This document shows positions 22,414 through 32,831 of a stretch of DNA of 64,000 bases, piece by piece. The stretch comes from Lactuca virosa (taxonomy: Eukaryota; Streptophyta; Magnoliopsida; Asterales; Asteraceae). A program made the translations under genes and the position numbers. How positions within the stretch are numbered: the first letter of the stretch is position 1; the number at the start of each line of letters is the position of its first letter. Where the stretch lies: contig CAKMRJ010002223.1 of the NCBI GenBank assembly GCA_928212115.1, forward strand, positions 304,589,167-304,653,166, written 5' to 3'. The notes under the pieces were generated by a model, which did not search any database, was not told the origin of the DNA, and was given only the letters and a program-made list of their open reading frames with translations.

Positions 22414-22782
22414 TTCTAGTCTTGGAGTTGGTCGGGACCCGCATTAAAACTATTAATTAAACTTAAAATAATACTTAATAATTCTCTACAATTAACTTAA
22501 TGAAATAATTAACTTAATGGATTAAGTCCTTAAGCAGTTAGTGAGGAACACTAACCCTAGTTATCATTTTATGTGAAACCCTAATCGTCATTTTATGTGA
22601 AACCCTAATCGTCATTTCATGTGAGGTGGTCAATGTCGCAAGTGACTATGACCCGTGATCGGGTATTGACTCAAGTATCTTCCAATAGGTGATTGGAAGT
22701 AAGTTGAAGCTGGTAGAGTTCTTTGTTGCTACAGTGGTTATCTACGCGCATATCGAGGTGGGTTTCACCTCACTGTACCCGT

Positions 22783-22808
22783 GGGTCGAAGGCACCAATG
22801 CCAGCCCA
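22783..22808 (+). promoter_or_regulatory. Conserved LTR box 1 in LTR F
   Basis: GTGGGTCGAAGGCACCAATG then CCAGCCC, preceded by the hairpin-like GAGGTGGGTTTCACCTCACT. It is the most diverged of the box 1 copies but lies at the expected position. Confidence 0.5.
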
Positions 22809-22856
22809 CTAGTTTCGGTTATCTGCTAGTAGAGGGATGCCTTAGTGATCTGTTAG

Positions 22857-23512
22857 TGTGAGAACAAGGATCTGATTACGCAGGGACAAGGCTTGAAAAC
22901 TCAAACCTTGAGTTAATGCTTAAGATCAATGTCTGCTTCATATTAATAGTTCCAGTCAAGTCTGGCAAGACCAGTCAAGACTGAATATAAGAATCAACAA
23001 AGTACTTTAAGTATTAAATATAAGACTGTGAATATGATCAAGTAAAGACAATAAATGAAAACAAAGAATGTTTGAAAGAATGATTTGAGAGAAAGGTGCA
23101 AGTGAAGTAAATGTGAAAATATCTATCTTTGATGGAACAATCCTTCATATGGTTTTGTCATTAAATGCTCCTTAAATAGGAGAATAAGTTACATCGTACT
23201 AACCATAAACATACATAGGACCGCATAATAGATTTACTCTTGACACTCTGATTATCTAAGTTGACAAAAGAGACTAAGTCCTACGATACGTTACATCAAG
23301 GTAAATGACAAAAGTAATTAATACAGACGGACAAACAGATTCGGACATGCACCATCTCGAAACATTAATTATTTGAACACCATCTTCATTCCAGACATCA
23401 ATTTGACTCTGGACCACAGGTTGACTTCGAAACACCATTCTCTACTGACCTGACTGACTTCAGAACATTAAAAGGTTGATGATTGCTAGAGGTTCACTTT
23501 CAGGTTCCAACA
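22857..23512 (-). repeat. 3' LTR of element E
   Basis: 656 bp, similar to 43603-44258 with a few percent divergence by eye. The minus-strand PPT (TTCACTTAGGGGAGAT) lies directly next to it at 23513-23528. Confidence 0.88.
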
Positions 23513-23546
23513 ATCTCCCCTAAGTGAACTTAGCAATCTAGTCAGT

Positions 23547-25316
23547 TTAGAATGAATCTTCTTTGATGAACACATATGCCCGGTATAACCATTCTCGGAC
23601 TCTAATGTACCATTGATGTTGACTGACAAATTTTGCCTTCACATGCTCTGGAGCTTCGAACTTGGATGCTCGGCTTATGAACTTTTGAAGTGCCTTGGAG
23701 GGAACCAGATGTTTTTCTTGGACTCGAAAGAAATCCTTATAATTTGTTTTTCTTTGATGATAGATAAAACCTAGCACTGGTTCATCGATGGGACCCTCTG
23801 CCAAGATTTCAGCTTCTGGCAGTTTGAAGTCGATTTTGGCCAAATATTTTTCTGTTCCGAACAGATGGGCTAGTTCGTAGTCACCTTGGCAGAATTCAAC
23901 AATTTAGTCCTTGAGGAAGCCTAAAGCAGTGTGGTAGGCTCCCATACAGAGATCATCAGACTGAAGCTTCAGAAGTGAGCATCAATAGTCAAAATTTCAT
24001 TCGGATTGCTAGCAGGGAAGTCAGCATCAATAATGGTTTTCTGAGTTGGTTTGTTCCCGAAGATGTAATATCGGAACAGCACGCAGTTGAGTTCAAACTT
24101 GGTCAAGATCTTCCTTCCGAATCCAGAAATTTTAGTGATCCTTTTCCGAGACTAGACTTCTTTGAGAGGAAGTGCATTCTTGGAATAGAAAGTCTTCATT
24201 CTTTCGCGTGCAGTCCGGATGATCATTTGAGGATCATCTGCCGGATGGAGAGAAGCAAACTTGGTGTAGGTATTGCTGAAGGGAGAGAGAGGCAAGTCGA
24301 TCTGGTCCGAATCTTGATTCGGAAGATCATAGTACATGAATGGCACTATGTCAACGTCCTTCAAGATTCCATCCCTGCATAGAGGAGAGATCCCTAGCAT
24401 CGGATGAGGATAATCATCCTTGAAGGATTGGATCCGGATGCTATTTTCAAGGGCTTGATTGATCTCTTCTTGGGACCAGCCACTTCTTTCAGTCAAGTGC
24501 GGAGCGGTATAGTAGGAGTAGTCCGAAATGGGCTTCTTGCCCTTATCTTTTTGCTTTTGGAGAGTGGAGAGGATGTGTTGCATGTTTTCATCGATCACAA
24601 ACTTTGGAGGAGAGGAGGACAGGGGCTCCTCCGGAATATCATCTGGCTTCCGGAGAGGAGAGCCTTCATCGATAGGGGAAATTTTTGGAGCCGCAATCGG
24701 AGGAATCGTCGAAGTAGTGGCTCGGATGGGATCAGCAGTTAGATTGCTTTTGGCCTTAGCCATTTCTATACTCTTGTGAAGGACATCAGCCACAGTTGAT
24801 GGCCATGATATTGCCGACCATATTCTTTGTTCTTCCTCCGTAAGCACCTTAGCAGGAAACTTCCTTGGAGCCTACAAACCTAACACTCCATTCTTTACAA
24901 ACATATCATCATCTTCACCATCATCATCATCATCATTGTTGTTGTTGTCATCATAATCATCACCAGGAGAACTTGAAAGAATTTGCAGTGAGTCATCAGA
25001 TTGATCTCGGAGTCTAAACTCCGAGATAGGTTTCCATGGGTGAGATCTTGAACTTGGTCCTTCTCCCCCTCTTGCAACGGATGGCCTGGAAACCGATGCA
25101 AGCATAGTTGACTCTTTGAGATCGGAAAATTTATCAAATACCTTTTGGAAACTGGTGTTGAGCTGGAGAGTCAGGGTATCATAGGCTTCAACAGTGGGAG
25201 CCTGAGCTTTGAGATGATCGAACAGTTGGGAGATAATGGAGAGAATATCATCAAACTTGTTGTTCGGAACATCCACGGTGTTCCAACTTGCTCTGAGAAG
25301 TTTGATTAGGACCTGT
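23547..25316 (-). pseudogene. C-terminal half of extra 3' ORF of E
   Basis: Three minus-strand frames continue the ORF cut by D-right. 24872-25316 has PNNKFDDILSIISQLFDHLK (predicted helical), then a Ser-rich stretch and an acidic low-complexity run (DDYDDNNNNDDDDDGEDDD) encoded by GAT/AAC repeats at 24900-24960. 24152-24847 carries VLTEEEQRIWSAISWPSTVA and a Pro/Ser-rich middle. 23547-23843 has PVLGFIYHQRKTNYKDFF. Stops separate the frames. I do not recognise a catalytic domain. No hydrophobic segment long enough for a membrane anchor is visible, so an envelope role is not supported. Confidence 0.6.
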
Positions 25317-26068
25317 TGTTGGATTAATGTCTAAGTCCATAACTATATTTGGTATGTACTTGACCCGAGCCGGCATGGTCCATTTGGGTTGCACTTCACC
25401 GGCACAATTTATATGGATAGTCTTTTGAGAATAGTATATTTATGATTTATATTAATATATTATAAGTTCTAATATATTAATATGGAATCATATTATTTAA
25501 TTAGTATTGATCAAGAATTAATTTAGAATTAATTAAGTGATCAAAAAGAACTAATTAAATATGGACTCTTATATATATGGAATGGACCAAGTTCATTTAG
25601 GTTGGGCTAAGCTTTCATGGATGGTCCATGGAGCTTTTAACCCATGGATCCTATGTAAATGAAAGGTCATGGGTATTAGGGTTTACATGGATGTAACCCT
25701 AATCCTCCATAATATATAAAGGGGTCCTTGGCTCACAAAATTAGAACAAGTGTGTGAAAATAAGAGTGGACCGATTTTAGTGTGCATACATATTCTCTCA
25801 AGTTCTTCCAAGGTGTTTTGGTAATTTGTGATTCCATTTGAGGCTTCCACACTATTGGGGCTAAGCTCTTAAAGCTTGAAGACATCAAGCTACATCAAAA
25901 GGTATGTCATCTAACTAGAACTTTGTAGTATATGTGCTTCATAATATGCTAGTTAGGATGAAACCTTGGAATAGTTAATATTTGCCTGTATAATAGAGAA
26001 AACATAGATCCAAGGTTTATAGAGTTGCATGTACACCATAGGAGTGTTAGAATGCTGAAAACCCAACA
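25317..26068 (+). repeat. 5' LTR of D-right
   Basis: 752 bp, TGTTGGATTAATGTC to CTGAAAACCCAACA. GTGGTATCAGAGCC (the primer-binding site, 26069-26082) follows directly. Confidence 0.92.
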
Positions 26069-27372
26069 GTGGTATCAGAGCCACTGGTTGTTTTCTGTTA
26101 TATTGATGCAAATGTTTTATTTTCAAAGTTGGAAAAAAAAAGAAAAAAAAAGAAAAAAAAAAGAAAAAAAAACATGACGTTTGTCAAATTTTAAGATAAT
26201 TACTTGTTTTTGTGAAAAACTAATTATTTGTAAAATTTGAATCATTTGCTATATGAGTTGAATTAGGTCAAATTTAGTAAAAGATAAAATGATATGATTA
26301 TTTTATTAGTTTTAAAAGTTTGATCTAAAGAGTTTTTTGAAATCTCCATTAGTTATGGATATGAAAAAGTTTTTAAAAAAAAATTGATTCGAAGTTTTTT
26401 ATGGAGTTACAAAACTTGGTCTTAATGTTTTAAAGAATTCCATAACTTGTTCTTAAGTTATGGAACATGAAAAGTTTCTTCATAAAACAAGTATTTAACT
26501 CCATAAGTTATGGAATCCAAAAGTTTTCAAGAGTTACAAAACTTGCCTTCAAGTTTTGGAATTTGGAAAAAGTTTTTTTATGATAAAAAAAAAGAATTGA
26601 ATTCTAAAACTCTTGGGTTCATAACTTAAAAAATTAATTAAATGGTTTTAATTTTGAATTTAATAATTGGAATTATGATGTTTTTATTGAATAATTCAAT
26701 TAACCCTTATCGACTTTATTAATCGATAATTAAAATGTTTAATTAAAAGAGAATTAATAATTCCATAATGACATGGTTTAAATTTAATTAAATTAAGAGT
26801 ATAGTTTAATTAATAGATTAAACCACCAAATATTTTAAATGTCTAAAATACACCCTTATACTATTATAATATTAAAAGTTTAATATATTATATGTATAAG
26901 AGCAAGTCGTCTTACCATTGGGAGGCCTCATTCACGAAGCCGGTGTATAAGGGGGGTATAAGGTTACTGCCTATAAAATGGCAGTTTAATGGGTGTCCAC
27001 TCTCACCCACCGCTTCCTTGACTGGTGGAGGGTCGTTAGCCGAACAGGTAGGAGAAGGACTATACTTCTCCCTTCATTAAAAGTATTAATGATAAATACT
27101 AAGTAACTAAACTTTTTATAAATTCCCAATCTTAGTTACTTAGGAAAATGTGAATAAGGTGATAATCCATGAAATTACACTTTGCACTTTGTTTAAGCTG
27201 TTAGTGGAGCGTGTGTGGTTAACCGGCACACTAACCTGGACTTAACAAGGTGGGCAAAGGGTAACTTAATTTTTATCATAGTATCGTTGGAGCGTGTGTG
27301 GTTAACCGGCACATCGATTGAGGGGTAAATATTAAGGGTACCAAGTATATTTGCATGGTTACTTCACACCTT

Positions 27373-27405
27373 GTTTTGTGATCCTCGGCATCTCAGTCAC
27401 AAAAC
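27373..27405 (+). repeat. Loop-conserved hairpin, site 1 (D-right)
   Basis: Arms GTTTTGTGA and TCACAAAAC (9 of 9 paired) flank the 15-nt loop TCCTCGGCATCTCAG. Confidence 0.8.
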
Positions 27406-27555
27406 CTGAAGGGCACACTCGAGATTGAAACATGCCATTGAAAAGTTCAATGAATCTCAAAAGAATCTAGGAGTTTCAAAACCAATTAAAACCTAATAAT
27501 ACATTTCGTTTATCTTGGTGGAAATTGGTGAATCGTCATTCACCTACCTTCAAAT

Positions 27556-27600
27556 ATTTTATAGCTTGGATTACGGCATCCCTCTTCCAAGTTATAAAAT
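27556..27600 (+). repeat. Loop-conserved hairpin, site 2 (D-right)
   Basis: Arms ATTTTATAGCTTGG and CCAAGTTATAAAAT (13 of 14 paired) flank the 17-nt loop ATTACGGCATCCCTCTT. Confidence 0.85.
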
Positions 27601-27681
27601 AGTTTGTTGGGTCCTAGCCTTAATATATCATATTGGGTGTTATATTAAGGACTTAAATCAACTTTACGTGAATTTCTCCCA

Positions 27682-28436
27682 TTGTTGATGTCTGGTTTAG
27701 ACAACAATGATCTTCCCAAACCAAGCTTTCCTAATGAATATGACTTCTCGAGTTTGGCTCATGGAAGTCATACTTCTCTTCCTCCACCTCCTCCAATTAT
27801 TCTCCCTAACCCACAAGTTCAAGGTCACTCAAGCCCTAATGGCAAGCAAGGTCTATGTGTGATCACATCTTAGAGATGAAGTCACATATTGACAAGCCGG
27901 GAGAGTTGGGTGTCAAAGTCTTGAGAAAGTTGGATGTTCAATCACTTTCTAAGTCACATAGTGAGTTCCTTTGGGACTACTATGAAACAGACTATGACAT
28001 GAACCTTAATGATCATATCTATTTTCTTAGTGCTGCTGAATCAGCAATGATTTGGAACGATAGTAAAGCAAATTTGATTAGAAGATCAACTTCCCAAAAA
28101 CTTTATGGACAGTGACAATGGTGACACTGGAAATCCAGAAAAAGCATTCTCTTCCCAATGGAAAGGGATTGGCCATAGTCAACCCGGTTGACCAAATGGT
28201 AAAGAGAAAGGCTAAGTCTGAGATAGTCCCATTAACAAAGGGTCCATATGTTTATTTTGCCAAAGGAAGGGGCGTTGATTGCAAAGCTGCCAAATTTACC
28301 TAAGGATGTTAAAGTCAATAAGTTTGACTCTACATCAGGTAGAGCCCATTATCTAACTCTATTAAGTTCTATTCTGAGATCCTCATTACATGATGTGACT
28401 GGGTCACCTGTTGATGTTTTAAGAATCAAAGAATAG
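27682..28436 (+). pseudogene. gag: Copia gag remnant of D-right
   Basis: Frames at 27682-27873, 27855-28115, 28112-28303 and 28248-28436 overlap in sequence and together cover a decayed gag: a Pro-rich start (LPPPPPIILPNPQ), then GVKVLRKLDVQSL, HSEFLWDYYE, SLPNGKGLAIV and LPKDVKVNKFDSTSG. The zinc knuckle is unrecognisable apart from GPYVYFAKGRG. Frame breaks fall at the same places as in D-left (10774-11527), and the peptides differ at only a few residues. Confidence 0.65.
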
Positions 28437-29891
28437 AGAGAAATCTTAAAGGAAGTATATGCTGATTCTGATCGCGAAGGTGGATTTCGATCGCATCAGA
28501 ATTTTGAGCAGTTGCTTAAGAAGTTATGATATATTGCTAAGGAATAGATAACAACAATTTTCCATGTGGATTGTAAGGATAAGTGGAAAATTGAAGTATC
28601 CTTACAATGGCATTTATGGAAAATTGTTGCTTATATGATTCCACTGACAGCAATATTGGAAAATGGATTTGATTCTTTCATTTGTGGTAGTGTCTAAATT
28701 TAACAAATCAGGAAAGTTCCTCATCACCCAAGTTTCAATTGGACCGAAACTTGGAATCATGCAAGTTGAATAGTATGATGAATGAGAACTTTCAAGCATT
28801 GGAAAATTAAGACTAATTACTTGTTCACATGGATGTGTGAGTCAAGTGAAGGACTAAAGGGATCGAGTACACATTCTTGTGCACTGGTCATGTCCACCAC
28901 AAAGCTCGTTAAGACTATTTGATTTACTAAAGTTTAGTAAATATGCCTTATACTTACAAGTTTAAGTATAATTCTGAAACATTGGAAAAGTCTCAATGTA
29001 TGGCAGAACGAATGGGAAGAATCAAATTAGGTAGAAAGATAAAAAATTTTCAAATCTGAAAAGATGGGAGAGTACTTTAGTATCATGTTTGTGATCATCT
29101 TAATGATTTAGAAATCATATCACAATTAGTCCTCTAAAGGTCATCTTAGTTCATTCTTATGACTAAGAAGAGGAGTCATGAATTGTTGAAATGGTTAGAT
29201 CAGGAAGATGAGTCATACTTCGTTCCAAAACAATTCTTAGAGTCATACTCCAAGATTGTAACTTGAGTGACATATCTTAAAGAAAGGTTTAAAACACTTG
29301 TCAAATGTAAGAGTAAAAGTGTCCTACTCTTGTACATTTGAAATTGGTAAGTTGTGATGTTTTGGATAAAACAAAGACCAACTAAGGCCAATTGTGTGAA
29401 GTGTTTGTCTTGATAAAGAATCCGCACTATCTCTTGAATATTTGGCAAGATAGTCTTATATGTCAAGAGGATAGTGGGAGTCTTAAAGATCCTAAAAAGA
29501 ATTTCAAGAACTAATCAAGAATAAAACCTGAGGTTCTTCACTAGCACACGACTTGAGGTTTATAACCTATCGTGTTGACATATTCTGTGCCCATTCCAGT
29601 TAAAGTTGGCTTTGCATAGGAGTTCTGAAAGTTCTTAATTGGTTGCATAACAACTTGGAAGCAATGGCAGGCCCTGTACTACCAGGTAGCAAGAAGTTAA
29701 GATTGCATAAGTTCAGTCCATATGAGTTTGGATTTGTCATTATCCTTGTCTTGTGACTATGGTTTTGACGATTCACATGGATAAGAACACATACACCATA
29801 AAATCTAAGGGTCATAAGGTTTCTCTCCGATTCATGAAAATGATGGTGAGGAAACACTTCCACCAAGTAGATTTGAAGCAGATGGCAAAAG

Positions 29892-29952
29892 GTCTAAACA
29901 ATTGAGACTATGATTACGGCATCCCTTTTCATAGTTCTGAAATTGTTTAGAC
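29892..29952 (+). repeat. Loop-conserved hairpin, site 3 (D-right)
   Basis: Arms of 21 and 23 bases, outer part GTCTAAACAATT with AATTGTTTAGAC, inner part ACTATG with CATAGT; 17-nt loop ATTACGGCATCCCTTTT. Confidence 0.8.
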
Positions 29953-30380
29953 ACACATGCATGCTATCTAAGGAAAGGTGTATGTTTTTGATAAAGTTTT
30001 ATCAAAGCATCTCGTATCAGAAATCTGAACTTTGGTAAGAAAGTCAATAAAGTATTGATTTCTAGAAATCCAGCTGATTTCTGAGTACATGTCAAAGCTA
30101 GTGGGAGCATAAGTGTTATGCTAATAATCATCATGTTAGTGGGAGCATGATAATTATTGTTAGTGTTGCAAGTTAGCAATGTTAATTATAGAAAACAAAA
30201 GTTTCAATTCGTGAGGCTGCAGGGATTGAAAAAGTTGTTTTGCTATAATTAAGGGAGAGGATATACTTCATTTCAGTTCTAAAGGCTTAGATTGAGACCT
30301 TAATCATCTTTAGTCAAGAATATATATATGAATTTCATGTTGGATTGGTTCAACTTAAGGAAATTCTATATATTGAGTTC

Positions 30381-30429
30381 TCAAAATTCGATTATGATTA
30401 CGACATCCCTCTTCATAGTCAAATTTTGA
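30381..30429 (+). repeat. Loop-conserved hairpin, site 4 (D-right)
   Basis: Arms TCAAAATTCGATTATG and CATAGTCAAATTTTGA (14 of 16 paired) flank the loop ATTACGACATCCCTCTT. Confidence 0.8.
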
Positions 30430-31200
30430 AAACATGGCAAATAAAAATATTGTAGCAAAAGACTGGTCTAGAATCATGTCTTTATGTGAGACATCATGAA
30501 TCGTGTACCATTTGCTTTGGGTACAGGATCGATTGCATGTGCTATAATATTTGTCATTTTTAAATTTTTCCAAATGCCCAGAGGCATTAAGAAGGGAAAA
30601 GGTCAAGAATTGGATATGACTAAAATGATTAAGCAATTGTCGAGGACAATCTGAGGTTTACCAAAGATTGGTTGCTCAGGGACAGTTGGAAGTATAGTGC
30701 TAATTTTAGAAGGACCATATTGACATATTCTGAAAAGAGGCATCTCTTATTCAGAAGTGATAGTCAAAATGAGAATATGGAGTTGTCTCCATAGGTGGAA
30801 GTTATATGTGTAAGATTAGAAAACTTAATGCAAGAAGCATGTCCAAAGCAATGTACTTTGAATATGAGACTTAGTTTCCATGGAGTTGATCTCCATTGGA
30901 ATACCTTATAATGACGGTTGACAAGTCTTTGTGACTTTGTACATATTCATTACAGGAGGGTCAGTGCATATAAGTTTAAAATCTAAACAGATTTCGATAA
31001 ATGATAGGAATTTGAAATTCTCACAATTTTCGATAAGGATTTGGGAGTGTGAAATTAGAATCATTGAAATTATGTTCAATTGGTTTATTTCACAAATTAA
31101 GGATCATAGACAAACATAGAGTGCATACTTGGTGTATGGCAAAGCTATTGTTTAAGAAAAACATAGTGTACATGCTTGGAGCATGGGACAACTAGTGTTT

Positions 31201-32079
31201 TTAATTCAATAAAGTTGATAAAACCGAAACAATGAATAATGAGTAATCAGTATGGTGATAAATAAAAGTGTTTATTTATATTCATAGGGTTTGATACCAT
31301 ATTTGATTCATTTATTCTTGTGTTTCACTTTGCATGTTTTGACTTCCAGAATAACTAAGTCGCACTTCCTGAATGATAAAGTTATTCAAACCATCCACAG
31401 TCGGTCATATGTTGGAAGTAGATATGAATCAAGACTGTCATGGGTTGGTTTGTAGAGGTCCAAGTTGGTGGACAAAGTGGTGCTACAACACTCATGAGTG
31501 CTCATAAGTTCTGAGTATTGGATTCAACCCACGCTCATTTGAATCACTTCGTGGATTTTATCACGAGTGATCATGAGACTATAATATCTTATATTCTTAA
31601 AACCTAGAGATATTAGTTGTTACTATGAGTTGGTTATACATTGATTGCACGAAAACGCATTGGTAACTCGATGTTATAAAACGTGCCTTTGTGTATGATT
31701 CAACAAGTAGTAGAACAAGCCATATGAGTCGAAGTTTATCCATTCCTTTTACCTTCGGGATAAAAGCGATATCTGTGTGCCCCTCGATGATTTAGCGATG
31801 ACACATGTGAGTGCTTGGCCAAGCCAAGACTGATTTGATTTGTTCAATCAGTCAGTCATCATAAATCGAAAATCGGGAAACAACAAATGGACAGAGAGAA
31901 TGATTATAATCCATGTCTCAGTCCATATGATATCTAGAATGGAGGAATATATGATCCCTTATCTAATGGACAAGTTATTGACAAGGTCAGAGTTCGACAG
32001 CGGCTTTAAGAGCTACGATTGCCAGTTAGGTTTTCAAGTCATACTCAATAATAGTGTTAGACTTATCCAAGTGGGAGAC
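31201..32079 (+). other. 3' noncoding region and PPT of D-right
   Basis: No coding match. The tract CAAGTGGGAGAC (32068-32079) abuts the 3' LTR. A hairpin with arms GAATAACT (31349-31356) and AGTTATTC (31380-31387) is shared with D-left. The 85-codon frame at 31840-32097 is shared too, but it runs into the LTR and resembles nothing I know. Confidence 0.6.
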
Positions 32080-32831
32080 TGTTGGATTAATGTCTAAGTC
32101 CATAACTATATTTGGTATGTACTTGACCCGACCCGGCATGGTCCATTTGGGTTGCACTTCACCGGCACAATTTATATGGATAGTCTTTTGAGAATAGTAT
32201 ATTTATGATTTATATTAATATATTATAAGTTCTAATATATTAATATGGAATCATATTATTTAATTAGTATTGATCAAGAATTAATTTAGAATTAATTAAG
32301 TGATCAAAAAGAACTAATTAAATATGGACTCTTATATATATGGAATGGGCCAAGTTCATTTAGGTTGGGCTAAGCTTTCATGGATGGTCCATGGAGCTTT
32401 TAACCCATGGATCCTATGTAAATGAAAGGTCATGGGTATTAGGGTTTACATGGATGTAACCCTAAGCCTCCATAATATATAAAGGGGTCCTTGGCTCACA
32501 AAATTGGAACAAGTGTGTGAAAATAAGAGTGGGCCGATTTTAGTGTGCATACATATTCTCTCAAGTTCTTCCAAGGTGTTTTGGTGATTTGTGATTCCAT
32601 TTGAGGCTTCCACACTATTGGGGCTAAGCTCTTAAAGCTTGAAGACATCAAGCTACATCAAAAGGTATGTCATCTAACTAGAACTTTGTACTATAGGTGC
32701 TTCATAATATGCTAGTTAGGATGAAACCTTGGAATAGTTAATATTTTCTTGTATAATAGAGAAAACATAGATCCAAGGTTTATAGGGTTGCATGTACACC
32801 ATAGGAGTGTTAGAATGCTCAAAACCCAACA
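32080..32831 (+). repeat. 3' LTR of D-right
   Basis: 752 bp, TGTTGGATTAATGTC to CTCAAAACCCAACA, followed by TSD CCTGT and the resumed E ORF. Confidence 0.92.

Larger units (their letters stand above)
26083..27681 (+). other. 5' leader of D-right
   Basis: Noncoding. It contains a poly-A-rich tract (GAAAAAAAAAGAAAAAAAAA type, 26134-26175), AT-rich repeated phrases around TCCATAACTT, a 26-bp direct repeat (27205-27230 and 27288-27313) with core GTGTGTGGTTAACCGGCACA, and hairpin sites 1 and 2. The poly-A-rich tract is much longer than in D-left. Confidence 0.65.
28437..31200 (+). pseudogene. Ruined copia pol region of D-right, rich in hairpins
   Basis: No long frame remains. Recognisable traces: an integrase core fragment at about 29066-29135 (GEYF, then HLNDLEIISQL) and a weak RNase H-like trace at 30630-30800 (TKDWLLRD). 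Imperfect hairpins are strikingly frequent: 28552-28581 with 28597-28629, 29892-29952, 30381-30429, 30728-30756 (TTCTGAAAAGAG, GCAT loop) and 30876-30901 (TTCCATGGAG with CTCCATTGGAA). Whether they arose by template switching during reverse transcription or are maintained is unknown. Confidence 0.5.
25317..32831 (+). mobile_element. D-right: non-autonomous copia-derived element inside E
   Basis: A complete 7.5-kb insertion: 5' LTR 25317-26068, PBS 26069-26082, internal region, PPT 32068-32079, 3' LTR 32080-32831, TSD CCTGT (25312-25316 and 32832-32836). The LTRs differ at roughly a dozen positions. It is the reverse-complement sibling of D-left and nearly identical along its length, with the same damaged frames. 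It interrupts the extra ORF of E, so it is younger than E. Propagation of such a damaged sequence requires proteins supplied in trans. Confidence 0.92.

Noticed and set aside
24404..24779. Plus-strand ORFs of 83-112 codons
   Set aside because: Antisense shadows of the minus-strand extra ORF of E, which has recognisable composition and continues in other frames.
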